Below are positions 49,901-60,999 of a DNA stretch of 64,000 bases, in pieces. The DNA comes from Branchiostoma belcheri (Eukaryota; Chordata; Leptocardii; Amphioxiformes; Branchiostomatidae), in contig NW_017804653.1 in assembly GCF_001625305.1 (NCBI RefSeq), positions 102,114-166,113 of the forward strand. The letters run 5' to 3'. Below the pieces are notes generated by a model. That model saw only the letters and a list, made by a program, of their open reading frames with translations, was not told where the DNA came from and searched no databases. Made by a program: the position numbers and the translations under genes. Each line of letters begins with the position of its first letter. Positions within the stretch are counted from its first letter, which is position 1.

Positions 49901-52900
49901 GAAGAGCATCGTTGTCGATTGAAAGAGAAAGATGTTCCCAAAGGCAAAGCTTTGTACGCGTGAGGTAACAAATATGCTCTAACGTGCTACCTCCAGAACT
50001 CCTACGGCGCGTGAGAAACATGGTTACCGGTTAGAATCACGCACAAAGCCGAGGCGACGCTGCAATGTCGATAGCCTTACACTCCACTAACCAGCCGCCT
50101 GTGTGAGCTATACCTGGATTTGCTCAGGACTGAGTAAATTTATCATGTTCGGAGTGTACGCAGGTCTAATCTCCATCAGGTCTTGGCAGCACGTTCTCTT
50201 CTAGCCCTTGTATTCAACGTTATTACGCCTCACTGGACAGTATTAGATTCTTGTATCTCCTATTAGGGTAAAAGCATCATTCATAAATGCCTTTACATGA
50301 CAGGTTGTTCTGTGAATATATCTGTCAGTGAGTTCTGGTTTTAGATCTGGAGTTCATTGTTTTTACCAAGGAATACGGCAATGCATTTGTTGCCAATGTA
50401 TATGTGTTTTATTTTATCCTTTTGGTGTTGAATTTAGGTACCTTTTCCCATGTCTTCTGTGGTAGATATTAAAATAGTAATACGAATTAAACGGTACCAC
50501 GGACCCCATGTATGATTGATTTGATTTTGGAATTCAACTCATCTTTTAACTTTATTTTGTATCTAAACATCCTACTCCGTGTACATGTACATAATATTGT
50601 TTACTTCGTTAACATTGATTTCTGTCTTCCTTCCTTCCACCTTCCTTCCTTTTATCATTATGACAATATTCTATATTGTATAAATCCACAGTATCGCGGA
50701 TCTGACCGTGGCCTTGTTCAACATCCTCCCCCAACTCATCTGGGACGCGACCGACCGTTTCCTGGCAGGAGACTTCCTGTGTAGAGTCGTCAAGGTGAGG
50801 ACTGGTCTTTCCGGGAATTTGGTGTGAACCATCCGCTCTTGTAGTTTCAGCTTGCCCAGTCTCAACATCTATTTAGAGTTAAAACTTTTGTTACAACACT
50901 GTACAAATGATTGTTCTCAACTAGAGCGCTCGGGCAGTCACTCCGGTCTTCTTCAACTGACGCAGTAAGACGTGGCTCCTTGGCGGAAGTGTGACGTGAA
51001 CACTGGGTCAAAGATATCCGGTAAACTATGTCTGCCCCCGTCGCGGTTGGGTGATGGGCTCTGATGGGCCGACATCGTTTACTGGATATCTTTGACCCAA
51101 TGTTGACGTCAAAAAATAAAAACTCATTTCAAGGAGGCATTTCTAACAGCGAAACATCCATATATTGTTTTGCAGTACATTTACAAAATCCATCTGTTTC
51201 TCCAGTATCTCCAGTTGTCGAGTCTGTACGCCTCGTCGTTTGTTCTTGTCGGCTCGGCTCTGGACCGCTACACCGCCATCTGCCACCCGATGTCTGCCGT
51301 GACCAGGACCGTGTACAAGCCGAAACGAGTCCTGCTGCTCTGCTGGGGGTTCTCGATTATCTTCGGACTTCCACAGGTATGTGTAACAATTAACATCGTC
51401 TTCCAATGTTGTTTTAGTAATTAGTCAACGTATCTCACGTATCAATGTGCTGGTACTTACTTATACTTACTTACATACTTACAATGTGCTGGTACTTACT
51501 TATACTTACTTACATACTTACAATGTGCGGGTACTTACTTACTTACTATGTGCTGGTACTTACTTACTTACAATGTGCTGGTACTAATTACTTACATACT
51601 TACAATGCGATGGTACTTACTTCCTCATACTTACATACTTACAATGTGTGGTACTTATTTACTTACAATTTGTCGGTAATCACTTACTTACGATGTGCTG
51701 GTATTTACTTACTTACAATGTGCTGGTGCTTACTTACAATGTACTGGTAATTGCTTACTTACAATGTGCTGGTACTTGCTTACTTACAATGTGCTGGTAC
51801 TCACTTACGATGTGCTGGTACGTACTTACTAATATGTGCTGGTAGAGTCATACATATCCATCACGAAATTAAAACAAATGTCTGCGAAAAATAATGAATG
51901 ATTTGCCTTGTAACCCCGGCCTTCAGATCTTCAGATCCATTTCATTTCACGATAATGTTTATGAATTGTGTCGACGCACAAATTGGGTACGTCTCAGACT
52001 CTCAGTATTAGTTTGACATCTACTGGATCTTTATCTAATAGAAAAAAGTCTACAGGATAAGTGTCATGCATTGATTTCAACATCAACTATGATTTATTAG
52101 CCTCGATTTGTTTTATATACCTGTCTATTGGTTTCATATACCTGTCTAGGAAAATGATAACTTAATGCGTAAGACCAAAAGCCCATGATCCCCCTATGTA
52201 TATATAAGTAGCTTTCTTGATTCAAAACAAAATGAAGAGTGCACTGAACTACATAGTGTATAATTATAATAGTTATCCCGAACTCATACAGGCTTGTAGA
52301 TAGTTGGATCTAAACGAACGAAATATGAATGAAAGTTTGGTTTGGAATATATGGGAGGAAACGCTGTGCATACAAAGTATGTGATTTTCTTTTGGAACTA
52401 GACAAGAAACATCTTACTTCCCCTTACAACAAGGTTCATAATAAGCCCAACCTCATGCATGGTTGTGACGCATCTTGGAGATGTTGGACATCGAACGGTC
52501 GTTTAATGTCCTTTTCTGTAATAGCTTAGAGTAGGTACATCCAACAAGGATACTGTCGCAGTGGGAGACTGCAAAATACACCCCCCAAAATGTATCCCAT
52601 CACCAAGGCACCAGAAAGACAAGAAACAATGATCTCAGCCCCATGCATGGTTGTGACGCATCTTGGAACTGTTGGACACCGAACGGTTGTTTAATTTCCC
52701 TTTCTGTAATAGGATTGTAATGGCACACCCGAGGATACTGTGGCGACAAGTACAAACTACATACACAAAATGTATGTCACCACTCACCACCAAGCTACCA
52801 AAAAGACAAGAAACTTCTTACGCAAACAAGGTTCATAATGATATCAACCCCATGTAGGGTTGTGATGCATCTTGGAACTGTTGGACACCGAACGGTCGTT

Positions 52901-54492
52901 TAATTTCCTTTTCTGTAATAGGATTGTAATGGCACACCCGAGGATACTGTGACGACAAGTACAAACTACACACACAAAATGTATGTCACCACTCACCACT
53001 CACCACCAAGCTACCAAAAAGACAAGAAACTTCTTACGCAAACAAGGTTCAATGATCTCAACCGGTGTATAGCTGTGACGCACCTTGGAGCTGTTGGACA
53101 CCGAACGATCGTTTAATTCCCTTTTCTGTCATAGAATTGTGCTGATACACCCGAGGATACAGTGTCGCAGTGGCAAAGTACAAACTACACACACAAAAAA
53201 AATGTATATCGCCGCCAGGGTGCCAAAAAGCTCGCAATAGGGAGTGTTTATAATCTTCAGGATCAGTTTATCAAAACTCGCAGCCTCAGGTGAAGATCAC
53301 ATAGCTCTTAGTTTAACACGGAACTAATGCAAACGCTGCTGCAGGGGATTGATGAGCGTAATTTATATACCAGTCTTGGGGAACACAAAAATCGATTCGG
53401 CACCAGGCGCTCCTAATAGCATGGCAGTTGCTAGAAGCAAATTTGTCGCCTTCCTTTATAGATACCCTCATCGTCTGGGCACACAGTTGGCGCTAGAAAC
53501 TCCCAACACCCGGGGAGGTAATGAGACAAACTAACCTAGAACCAGTGAACGTAAATAAGTTTGGGAACAAGGCAACGCGTTCTATGATAACGTTACGTGT
53601 GACGTGAATGTATATCTCTCTCTATATATAACTTACTCTTCAACATGTACTATCTGATCTATGGAGTTAGAAAGAAGTCATCATCATAGAAAGAAGTAAT
53701 GATATATGAATAACCTAATATTGACATTCTCATGATTGTATCAAATGTATGAATGTCATACATTTTGAGTTACGTGAAATACTCTTCAAAAGTCTTCTAG
53801 ATGACTGAAAGGAAAGGACTTGCTTGATAGAATGAAAATAAACTTAATAGATAAAAAGTGACAGTTTCTCCAGATTTGAATTCCAAAATTGAATCAGATA
53901 TACGTAAGCTACATAGTGCCATCTACTTCTCATAGTGCAATTTAACATCTGCTATAATATATTGAAGACAGGGAAAAAGTCAAAATGGTCATAAGCATAT
54001 GCTTTACTTTGTTATAGATAGGAACGGATAATGGCAAACATCCCAACATATGGCGTATATTTCTGTTTATGTAGATCCAAATCTTCGGCCTACGCGAGGG
54101 TCCTCACGGGTACCTCGACTGTTGGGGTCTGTTCCTGCAGCCCTGGGGTCCAACAGCGTACGTCATCTGGTGTAGCCTGTCCCTCTTCTTCATCCCCTGC
54201 CTCATCATCGCCACGGCTTACACCCACATCTCCCTGGAAGTCTGGAGAGTGTACCGCGAGGACAAATCCGCCCCGGGCCAGCTACAGTACCGCCGGGCAA
54301 GCCGCTTCGACCTCCCGATTCGATCCGGAAAATTCCGGCCGAGAACGCACCGCGTGGGAGGAGATTTCCGGGCCACGAAGATCCGGACGGTGCAGATGAC
54401 GTTGGTGATCGTCATCGCGTACATCCTGTGCTGGTCGCCGTTCTTCATCATGCAGCTGTGGGCAGTCTTCGATCTCAACGCACCATTCGAAG
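43726..54492 (+). CDS. Vasopressin/oxytocin-type GPCR, TM1-TM6, 3' end not found
   Basis: Class A peptide receptor of the plasma membrane. Exons: 43726-43976, 50692-50794, 51206-51376, 54075-54492; 943 nt in frame (about 314 residues). N-glycosylation sequons at N18, N22 and N25. TM1 about 43-64 with [22 protein letters not shown] gives TM2 with its Asp; [27 protein letters not shown] matches vertebrate [36 protein letters not shown] ends TM3. [18 protein letters not shown] in loop 2 matches DCWATFIQPWGSRAYVTW, a mark of the family. [36 protein letters not shown] is TM6, like the oxytocin receptor. TM7 and the tail are not visible before 64000. A related receptor type (NPS/CCAP) fits less well. 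Confidence 0.87.
44529..45034 (+). mobile_element. GGCCACAGCAAG-family MITE, copy 7, receptor intron 1
   Basis: Left end diverged (GGCCAAAACATGTAAATTTT), right end ATTACTTGCTGTGGCC intact; full interior. Confidence 0.8.
45655..46045. repeat. Tandem array of six ~70-bp palindromes
   Basis: Each unit is a near-perfect inverted repeat around CAACTAGCCAACCAAC / GTTGGTTGGCTAGTTG, separated by 'TTGATWTAGAAATCAGAACW'. In receptor intron 1. Confidence 0.92.
46046..47140. other. Receptor intron 1, nothing recognised
   Basis: No repeat family or supported exon. A 94-codon ORF at 46137-46421 has no recognisable domain. Confidence 0.5.
47142..47481 (+). repeat. 170-bp direct duplication, apparently identical
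   Basis: 47142-47311 repeats at 47312-47481 with no difference I can see. Recent tandem duplication or assembly artefact. Confidence 0.95.
48687..49141 (+). mobile_element. GGCCACAGCAAG-family MITE, copy 8
   Basis: GGCCACAACAAGTAAAT to ATTACTTGGTATGGCC with TTA on both sides. Confidence 0.8.
49398..49455 (+). repeat. 19-bp tandem repeat x3, TTAATCATTAGCAAAACCA
   Basis: Three units with TAATCATTA, a homeodomain-like core. Confidence 0.85.
49460..50690. other. Receptor intron 1, 3' part
   Basis: Contains a G9 run at 49540 and a pyrimidine-rich CTTCCTTCC tract at 50630-50650 before exon 2. No other element seen. Confidence 0.5.
50692..50794 (+). CDS. VP/OT-type receptor exon 2 (TM2, loop 1)
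   Basis: Acceptor AATCCACAG, donor GTCAAG|GTGAGG. Encodes [34 protein letters not shown]. Intron 1, about 6.7 kb, is full of repeats. Confidence 0.9.
51206..51376 (+). CDS. VP/OT-type receptor exon 3 (TM3-TM4)
   Basis: Encodes [57 protein letters not shown]. Two AG acceptors are possible (TTTTGCAG at 51175 and CTGTTTCTCCAG at 51205). The second gives VVK-YLQ, exactly as in the family, and is preferred. Confidence 0.9.
51440..51845 (+). repeat. Tandem repeat, 'CAATGTGCTGGTACTTACTT' units
   Basis: About a dozen irregular 25-42-bp units with CTTACTTACTTACAATGTG. Starts about 65 bp after the exon 3 donor of the receptor. Confidence 0.93.
52390..53235 (+). repeat. ~200-bp tandem repeat, about 4 copies
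   Basis: Units share 'GTTGTGACGCATCTTGGAAC TGTTGGACACCGAACGGTCG' and 'CCGAGGATACTGTG..ACAAGTACAAACTAC'. Confidence 0.9.
53240..54070. other. Receptor intron 3, 3' part, nothing recognised
   Basis: AT-rich sequence, no element or supported exon before the exon 4 acceptor. Confidence 0.5.
54075..54492 (+). CDS. VP/OT-type receptor exon 4 (loop 2, TM5, loop 3, TM6)
   Basis: Acceptor CTGTTTATGTAG. Encodes [34 protein letters not shown]5 [20 protein letters not shown], a basic third loop and TM6 with CWSPFF. Donor GAAG|GTTTGT. MITE similarity starts within about 10 bp of this donor. Confidence 0.9.
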
Positions 54493-54497
54493 GTTTG

Positions 54498-54750
54498 TTT
54501 GTTATGTTTGCTCTTTTTCCTCTTCTTCTCCAAACCAATAAGGTCAATGACCTAAACCAGACGTCTGTCACCATGGTAACTAGTGTTGAGTTACACCATG
54601 TTACAATTTTATAACAGGGTAGATTTAGACTCCCCTCTGACCATATATATATATATGAATGTGTTTGAGTAAGAATTAAAAGAGCAGTTCATATGCGAAG
54701 GTAAATTTACAGTATGCATTTTCTTTGCAAATAATACCTCTCTAGTTTCT
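54498..54750 (+). mobile_element. Family D MITE, copy 8, next to receptor exon 4
   Basis: TTGCTCTTTTTCCTCTTCTT CTCC onwards; perfect IR1 AGGTCAATGACCT at 54541-54553; right end GAAGGTAAATTTACAGTATG CATTT. Confidence 0.78.
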
Positions 54751-57290
54751 TTTCCGTGTTCATCAAAGTTTTGTCCACTCAAGGATACAGTGAGATACAA
54801 ACTGAGACTATATTTGCAAAATACCCGTAAGAAGGACCAACATGGCTAATAAAAGAAATGCTTCCCATGATAATCGTAATTGGGTTACGCACGGTATGCA
54901 ACCTGTATGCTTAAAGATATTTGCAAAGACATAAAGGTTCAAAAACAGTTAATCAGATACTGCAACTGATCCTCCATCTTTACGACTGCATTACACTTGG
55001 TCATCAAGATCACTTAGATATTCATTAAAGATAAAAAGATAAATTCTACCTGCAGCGTTTCGATCCCTTACAGATCAACCGATAATAACTTTTTAGATTA
55101 CAGCTGCTGATGAAGTCCTGAGAGCGAAGCAAATTACATATCCGAAACCTATAGAAGCAACGGTGGTAATGGAAAATCATTTGCAAAATGAGGTCCAGAG
55201 AGTGCATTGCCCTCATCATTTGATGTATGGTGATACGTGGAAAGAAAATTTCATTATACTTTGGGAGTTTCCTTTGGGAACTACAAACGAAACTTCTGAT
55301 GACCCTCAAACGTTCCAAGGAGGTCCTTGAACGTTCGTAGACATCGGAGTCGAATTTGATATTCAGGTCGCACGTTTTGTCAATACTACTGATGATGGGC
55401 TGTAATGACAGTAATGGAGACATCCACCTCCCTCAGTGACTGTACGTGATCTTTCATGAATATCTGGCATAATACCAAATGTGAAAAACAACGCGAAGGA
55501 CAAGAAAACTCTTTCATGCACTGCAATATCCGGCACTTATTAGAGTCACCATAATAGCCCATTGAAGCCTTGGCCTATTTGAAATGAAAAAAAAAAGTTT
55601 CTGCATGCTATTGTGTGCAATTTGGCAATAATAGTGACAAATGGAAACTATGTATGATATGCAAGACGGCAGTCTAAAAGGTTTTTGATGAATGAATAAT
55701 AAAAGGCTATGTGCAGAACGTAGTGGCAGAAATGTAAATAATATATGCAATTTTGAATAAAAGCTCATCGGTGTTGGTAGAACTAAGAGTGGTAAAATTT
55801 TCAGCTTTGTTCCTACGCAACACAGAAATTGTCACCATGAATTTTCAGTCGATCTCGTCGACCTTCGTCAGTTGACTGATCAAGTTCAACTGATTTCCGG
55901 GAATCAGGAAGCATGGTGACGCCAAGAGTGAACCAGATGTGACAAAAATACATGCATTTACGCACTAAGAAACGTCAAAGGACATCTGTATTCATATTGG
56001 TAGAATGGATCCCCATTTTTGAAACGGTGACTAGGACGCTTGTTCTAAAACAAAACAGTAGACAGCTAAAATCTGTATGTATGCTGCTGAAACTTGAAAC
56101 ATCATCCTTATAATAGGATACAGGAAGCAACATTGACCATAAAATAGCCTTAAGCATAGAAAGGTCTGATATTTCATCCAGGAATGAAGGTATAAACATT
56201 AATGTACATTGACATGGTTAAGCTGTAAGCTGCAAGTAGGATTCACCGGATGAAACGTAACGAAGACATAAAACGCGGGCATCCACAAGCCAGTAAAACA
56301 CTCTTTACAGATAGTTGTAAAAGGAATCAGTACACTGACCTAAACCACAAGTAACGACCTATCTACTATACACATTAACCCAAGTACTGTGGTATTGAGC
56401 ATGGGACTTAGTGGTCTCTGTGGGGGAAAATGGTGCATTTTACGGTTTGACGTAGGTAATACAATAGCAGCAATTCAGCAGTTTCTTCGGCATATAACAC
56501 CAATAATGGGTAGGGGATTAGTCTAGTCCAAAAGGCCACTGTACACGTCACATCACACAGACGTTTTGTACAGGCTATCCCCATGGTGGTCTAATCAAAG
56601 TCGGCTTAACCTTTAATTACAACGGATGGTTTCCTGAACTAGCTAGGGTGTAACCTGTGTGATGCGGGCTTTAAATAGTGAATGGACGTTACCGAAGTGC
56701 ATTGACACAAGTAGGCCTGGAAGGGTTCAAACCCCGCTTGGGCTTGACCTTTCGGATAGGGACGTACACGTAAAACTGCAGCTTCGTGTGCAAGTTTTAT
56801 ATGCCAAACCTCGGCACGTAAAAAAATACTTGACATACTTATTGAGATGGCTGACCCAGTTGCTTGGCTGAACATGCGAGTCGTTGCACTTACACTACCA
56901 CCAACTACCCGAGAAAGCATCATTACCATTGAGGATGACTGCTTTGCTTTACTATATTTAGGGAAAATTAAGTATTGGCCTACTTTAGGTAAATACAGTC
57001 CATTCCCTACTATGCGATTGTCCTACTAGTAAATGTAGAACAACTACAAATTACTCTTTGACAAGCTGACCATTTCCAAAGTCGCCAAGGTCTAAGCAAT
57101 AGGAAAACTTACAAGTTCTTTAGAATAAGGCTATGCTATAGAGGTATGTCACGCTGTTGCTATCTTGCAGTACTTCAAGATCCCTAAAATCATAAGATAA
57201 GTCTATAGTTCTTTATACTTTAGTATTTCAGAAGGTTGCCATTTGCAAGATCTCATGGCCTATGCATTATCAAAACTCTTCAGTTCTGTA
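54751..57290. other. Receptor intron 4 or downstream, no exon recognised
   Basis: Searched by eye for TM7 (an NSCxNPWIY-like motif) on the plus strand without success. Around 55060-55150 and 55800-55880 are motifs like those flanking the 37885 palindromic element. Confidence 0.5.
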
Positions 57291-57299
57291 GAACTCACT

Positions 57300-57905
57300 C
57301 TTTGACAAGCTGCCAATGTTGTAAGACTTCAAGAGTTTAGATTTTTTCTTAGAACTGGACATTTTAAAGACGTAAGTTGCGCCAGAATGGCAACCCAAGT
57401 GTATCCCATCTACTCTAAATGCTCATAGAGAGATACAATGACGCAATGTGCGCGTCTGCCAAGCTGCCAATTTTGTAAGATTCTAGAAGAGTTTAGAGTT
57501 TTTCTTAGAATTGGACTTTTTAATGTAGTAAGTTACGCCAGTATAACAACCCAATTGTATCCCATCTACTCTAAACGCCCGTAGAGAGATGTAATGACGT
57601 AACGTAAGTATCTGCCAAGCTGACAATTTTGTAAAAGAGTTTAGAGTTGTTTTTAGAACTGGACATTTTAAAGAAGTAAGTTGCGCCAGAATGGCAACCC
57701 AAGTGTATCCCATCTACTCTAAACGCCAGTACAGAGATGTAATGACGTAACGTGAGTATCTGCCAAGCTGACAATTTTGTAAAAGAGTTTAGAGTTGTTT
57801 TTAGAACTGGACATTTTAAAGAAGTAAGTTGCGCCAGCATGGCAACCCAAGTGTATCCCATCTACTCTAAACGCCCGTAGAGAGATACAATGACGCAACG
57901 TGCGT
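57300..57905 (+). repeat. ~140-175-bp tandem repeat, 4 copies
   Basis: Units share 'GTATCCCATCTACTCTAAAC GCC', 'AGAGATGTAATGACG' and 'CTGCCAAGCTG.CAATTTTGT'. Weaker relatives at about 57065 and 58140. Confidence 0.92.
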
Positions 57906-58469
57906 GTCTGAAATAGCTTTGATATCGACGTGGGCCGACACGGTTTGTTGCAGCTTCTATGATAGGCTTATAAGAGTTGACAAAGTCGTCAGACGCTTAA
58001 CGTCCTGTGATACACGCTTAAGTACGTGACAAGTATGCTGAAGAATCTCAAACTATTCATATCACAATATACATTATGGACTACGTAACGATAAGGTATG
58101 GTACATTTTCTCTAGCCATTTTGCAAGATTTCATGGCCTAGGCAACAGCAAAACACTTCAGTTCTCTAGAATTCATTCTTTGACAAGCTGCTGATTTTGA
58201 AAGACTTTTTGGTCAAAAGTACAAGTCCCATTTTATAATCTTTTAAAGTGATACATGCCAAAGGCTTGAATGATGTTATATGGGCATGTGTCAAAGCTTC
58301 TTTCATACCAAATGTACATTATTTGTCCAAAAATAGAAAAAAAACGCCATATCTTAATTTCAAAGTGGCATATGATAAAAGTGTACTGTAAGCATCTGCT
58401 CAGGACACTGCCATACCAATTTTTTCTCAGAATTTGAGATTTTATTTAAGATAGATCTAGGTAAAGCAT

Positions 58470-58676
58470 TTATCTGCTGTCCCGTTGGGATCTATTAAAG
58501 TACCGATTCAACCGGACCGTTTTACCAGGGATATATCTCGTTAGGGTTGATGAATTGAGCAATGTAACAACAATCCAAGGTCCATTATCAATTGCACGCT
58601 CAGGGACAAGACAATACCCATATGGATTGATTCTCCTCGCTTCACTGAAACCTGACAGTCTATTGGGGAATGACAA
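58470..58676 (-). mobile_element. Possible small LTR-retroelement (Ty3-like) pol fossil
   Basis: A short minus-strand reading (..LVPERAIDNGPWIVVTLLNS..) resembles the spacer between protease and reverse transcriptase in Ty3-type elements. Isolated fragment, not whole; no terminal repeats seen. Weak call. Confidence 0.25.
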
Positions 58677-58849
58677 TTGATTACCCGTGAAGTTCAGGTG
58701 GCGCAGTTGCCATTAGTAGCCGATGGTACATTGTACAGGCAAGACTTTAGCAATAAACCAGTACTTGTGATAGTTTTGAATGATTCAGTTACCCTTGAGC
58801 AGCCTCTATGGTAGTCCAAGTGAATTTATGCAAATGTATGCATTTATGC

Positions 58850-59300
58850 ATACTTAATCTAAAGATCTCAAATGTATTCATGAAGTCTACGTATGCATAT
58901 CTTGTAAAGGACATCTGCTGAAGATCCGAGTATCCATTTGGGCATCAGATTGTGTGTGGGAGTCTTTGGTTGATGCTTGTCGGAACAGAAAGACTTTATA
59001 CACATTTAATCTAATTTAAAGATCTCAATGTCTTCGTGAAGTCAATGAATGCATATCTTGTAACGGACATCTGCTGAAGATCAGCTGAAGATCAGTTTGG
59101 TCATCAAATGGTACATGGTGTGGGGGAGGCTTTGCTTGATGCTTGTCGGAACAGAAATACTTTATACACATTTAATCTAATCTAAAGATCTCTTGGTGAA
59201 GTCAATGAATGCATATCTTGTAACGGACATCTGCTGAAGATCAGTTTGGTCATCAGATGGTGTGTGGGAGTCTTTGGTAGATACTAGTTGGAACAGAAAT
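58850..59300 (+). repeat. ~150-bp tandem repeat, 3 copies
   Basis: Units share 'GCATATCTTGTAA.GGACATC TGCTGAAGATC' and 'GCTTGTCGGAACAGAAA'. Confidence 0.88.
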
Positions 59301-60330
59301 ACTTTTTTGTATGCGTCTTGCGCGTTCCTCAATGTCTGTGCGTGTCAGACATCGGTAACGATATAGGGGCAAAGCACTACGAACTGTGACCTTACCGGTA
59401 TTACGTTCTTTATGATACGGATCAGGAGTGAAACCTTGCGTGTTGAAAACACCCCCGGCGATGGAACCAGATTCTGTATGCATGGCGCCTGAGATGCAAT
59501 CCCAGATAAACGTACCCACCTCCTACGCTAACGAGATTTCATCAACAAAGTTATGAAAATGTTTTTTTTTTAAATATAATTATAGTGATGACGGTGAATG
59601 AACTTGCTAAGGCTCTGACTTAGGCGAAGAAAAAGATAACAAAGCGAATTAATACTTCCTACTTATGAGATGAACCAGTTGAAGTTTGGTTATGTACAGC
59701 AGACAATCTAGTTATCAGGAACATTTGTATCGCATGGGCCTACCTTTTAATTGTTCTTCTGCTCGTAATTTTTAATTGTTGTGGTGTGGTTGTAGCATGT
59801 GGTCTATGTAGTCTTTTTAATGATTCTGTATCTTAACTTCCTAATGACTGTATTTTTACCTCCTATTTTAACCTCCGAATTTTAACTTCATTATGTGCAA
59901 TACTATAAACTTTTGGATTTTGAAATAATGAAATGTACATTGATTCACAATTCAGTAACTTGTATTAAGTCTACTGCCATTGATCAATAAATAATTCTTG
60001 AGTCTTGAAAAAACCCCTCAATGAACATTCTACGATATCTACCACATACAGCCAGTACCAGAATGACGTTCAATGTGTTATGATTGCCGTGATTAAGATG
60101 CATTGGAGCGTCTTATCAAACGTTATTAAAGTTCTTTATATAGTAGATTGGATTCATTCCTCAAGATAACCGACATTTCTCACACAGCAGTCGTCTCTCA
60201 GTAAGACATCCCGAGCTGCATAGTTTCCATTAAGAATTTTTATTTAGCATGTCACGACCGGTTTCGCTCTGTGGGCTTCTTCAACAAGTGTACAGAGGCT
60301 GAATGGCACAAGGTCACCAAGTTCTCACTT
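59300..60330. other. Nothing recognised
   Basis: AT-rich. Near 60250 'CACGACCGGTTTCGCTCTGT' resembles dispersed-repeat terminal sequence. AATAAATAATTC near 59987 without an identified gene. Confidence 0.45.
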
Positions 60331-60334
60331 TAAT

Positions 60335-60632
60335 ACAAAGATTTTAGGTTCTGAATCAACTGCAAAATGCTCAATGAAAGACATATTTTGTCCCCAACGG
60401 TTTAAGAAGGTCCTTTTCTTCCTAGCTGTTAAAGTTTTTCAATGTAACAATGCAACTTTGTTTCATTGAAAGTTCAAAATCTATTGTTTTAATTATAAAC
60501 CAGCCTGGTATGTTGACTTCATGGCTCATATCGTAACATTTCCGGCCTTGGCTTGTTTTTTTTTATTTTACCCGGTCGCTTCATATTTTTTCTGAAAAAA
60601 TCCGAGAAACGACTAATTAAATTGGTGTGGCC
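60335..60632 (+). mobile_element. GGCCACACCAATTT-family MITE, right part
   Basis: Interior 'TTTAGGTTCTGAATCAACTG' onwards and right end CTAATTAAATTGGTGTGGCC; the left end is missing. Confidence 0.68.
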
Positions 60633-60769
60633 TTATTAACGATTTTTATTAGCACGAATGGTAATGATGAGTTCTGGGCAACTTCATGCTCTATATAGGC
60701 CATATATATCTCGCCACTCTAGCCATCACTTAACAGAGACGGCGGACGATATAAACTCCCTGATCAATT

Positions 60770-60850
60770 GCTGACGTCACGTATCCATAAAGTCTCGTGT
60801 GAATAAGGTCACGTGTCCGTCACCGTAACTCTCGCGAGATTACGTGTTTG
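60770..60850. promoter_or_regulatory. TCTCGCGAGA and CACGTG cluster
   Basis: GGTCACGTGTCC at about 60807-60818 and TCTCGCGAGA at 60830-60839. Same 'AACTCTCGCGAGA' context as the ODAD2 promoter. No adjacent gene identified. Confidence 0.4.
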
Positions 60851-60864
60851 AAGTGGTTGGCCAT

Positions 60865-60985
60865 TCATTATCCTGATGAAGGCGACAGTGGTCGTTGAAA
60901 ATTTGATCTCTGTGTAACTATAGTGTTGGAATAAAGTTCAACATTTTATTATGGTTACTACCAACACAGATGAACTCTTATGATG
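60865..60985. repeat. Dispersed-repeat terminus with CTACCAACACAGATGAA
   Basis: CCTGATGAAGGCGACAG..GTCGTTGAAAATTT..GAATAAAGTTCAACATTTT, then CTACCAACACAGATGAAC, the inverse of the edge at about 37890. Confidence 0.5.
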
Positions 60986-60999
60986 ATTCGTGCTCTGTT

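Noticed and set aside
55046-55423. 125-codon minus-strand ORF
   Set aside because: No recognisable domain; composition looks non-coding, and repeat-terminus motifs overlap it.
59253-59519. 88-codon minus-strand ORF
   Set aside because: No domain recognised; position next to a weak retroelement fossil is not enough for a call.
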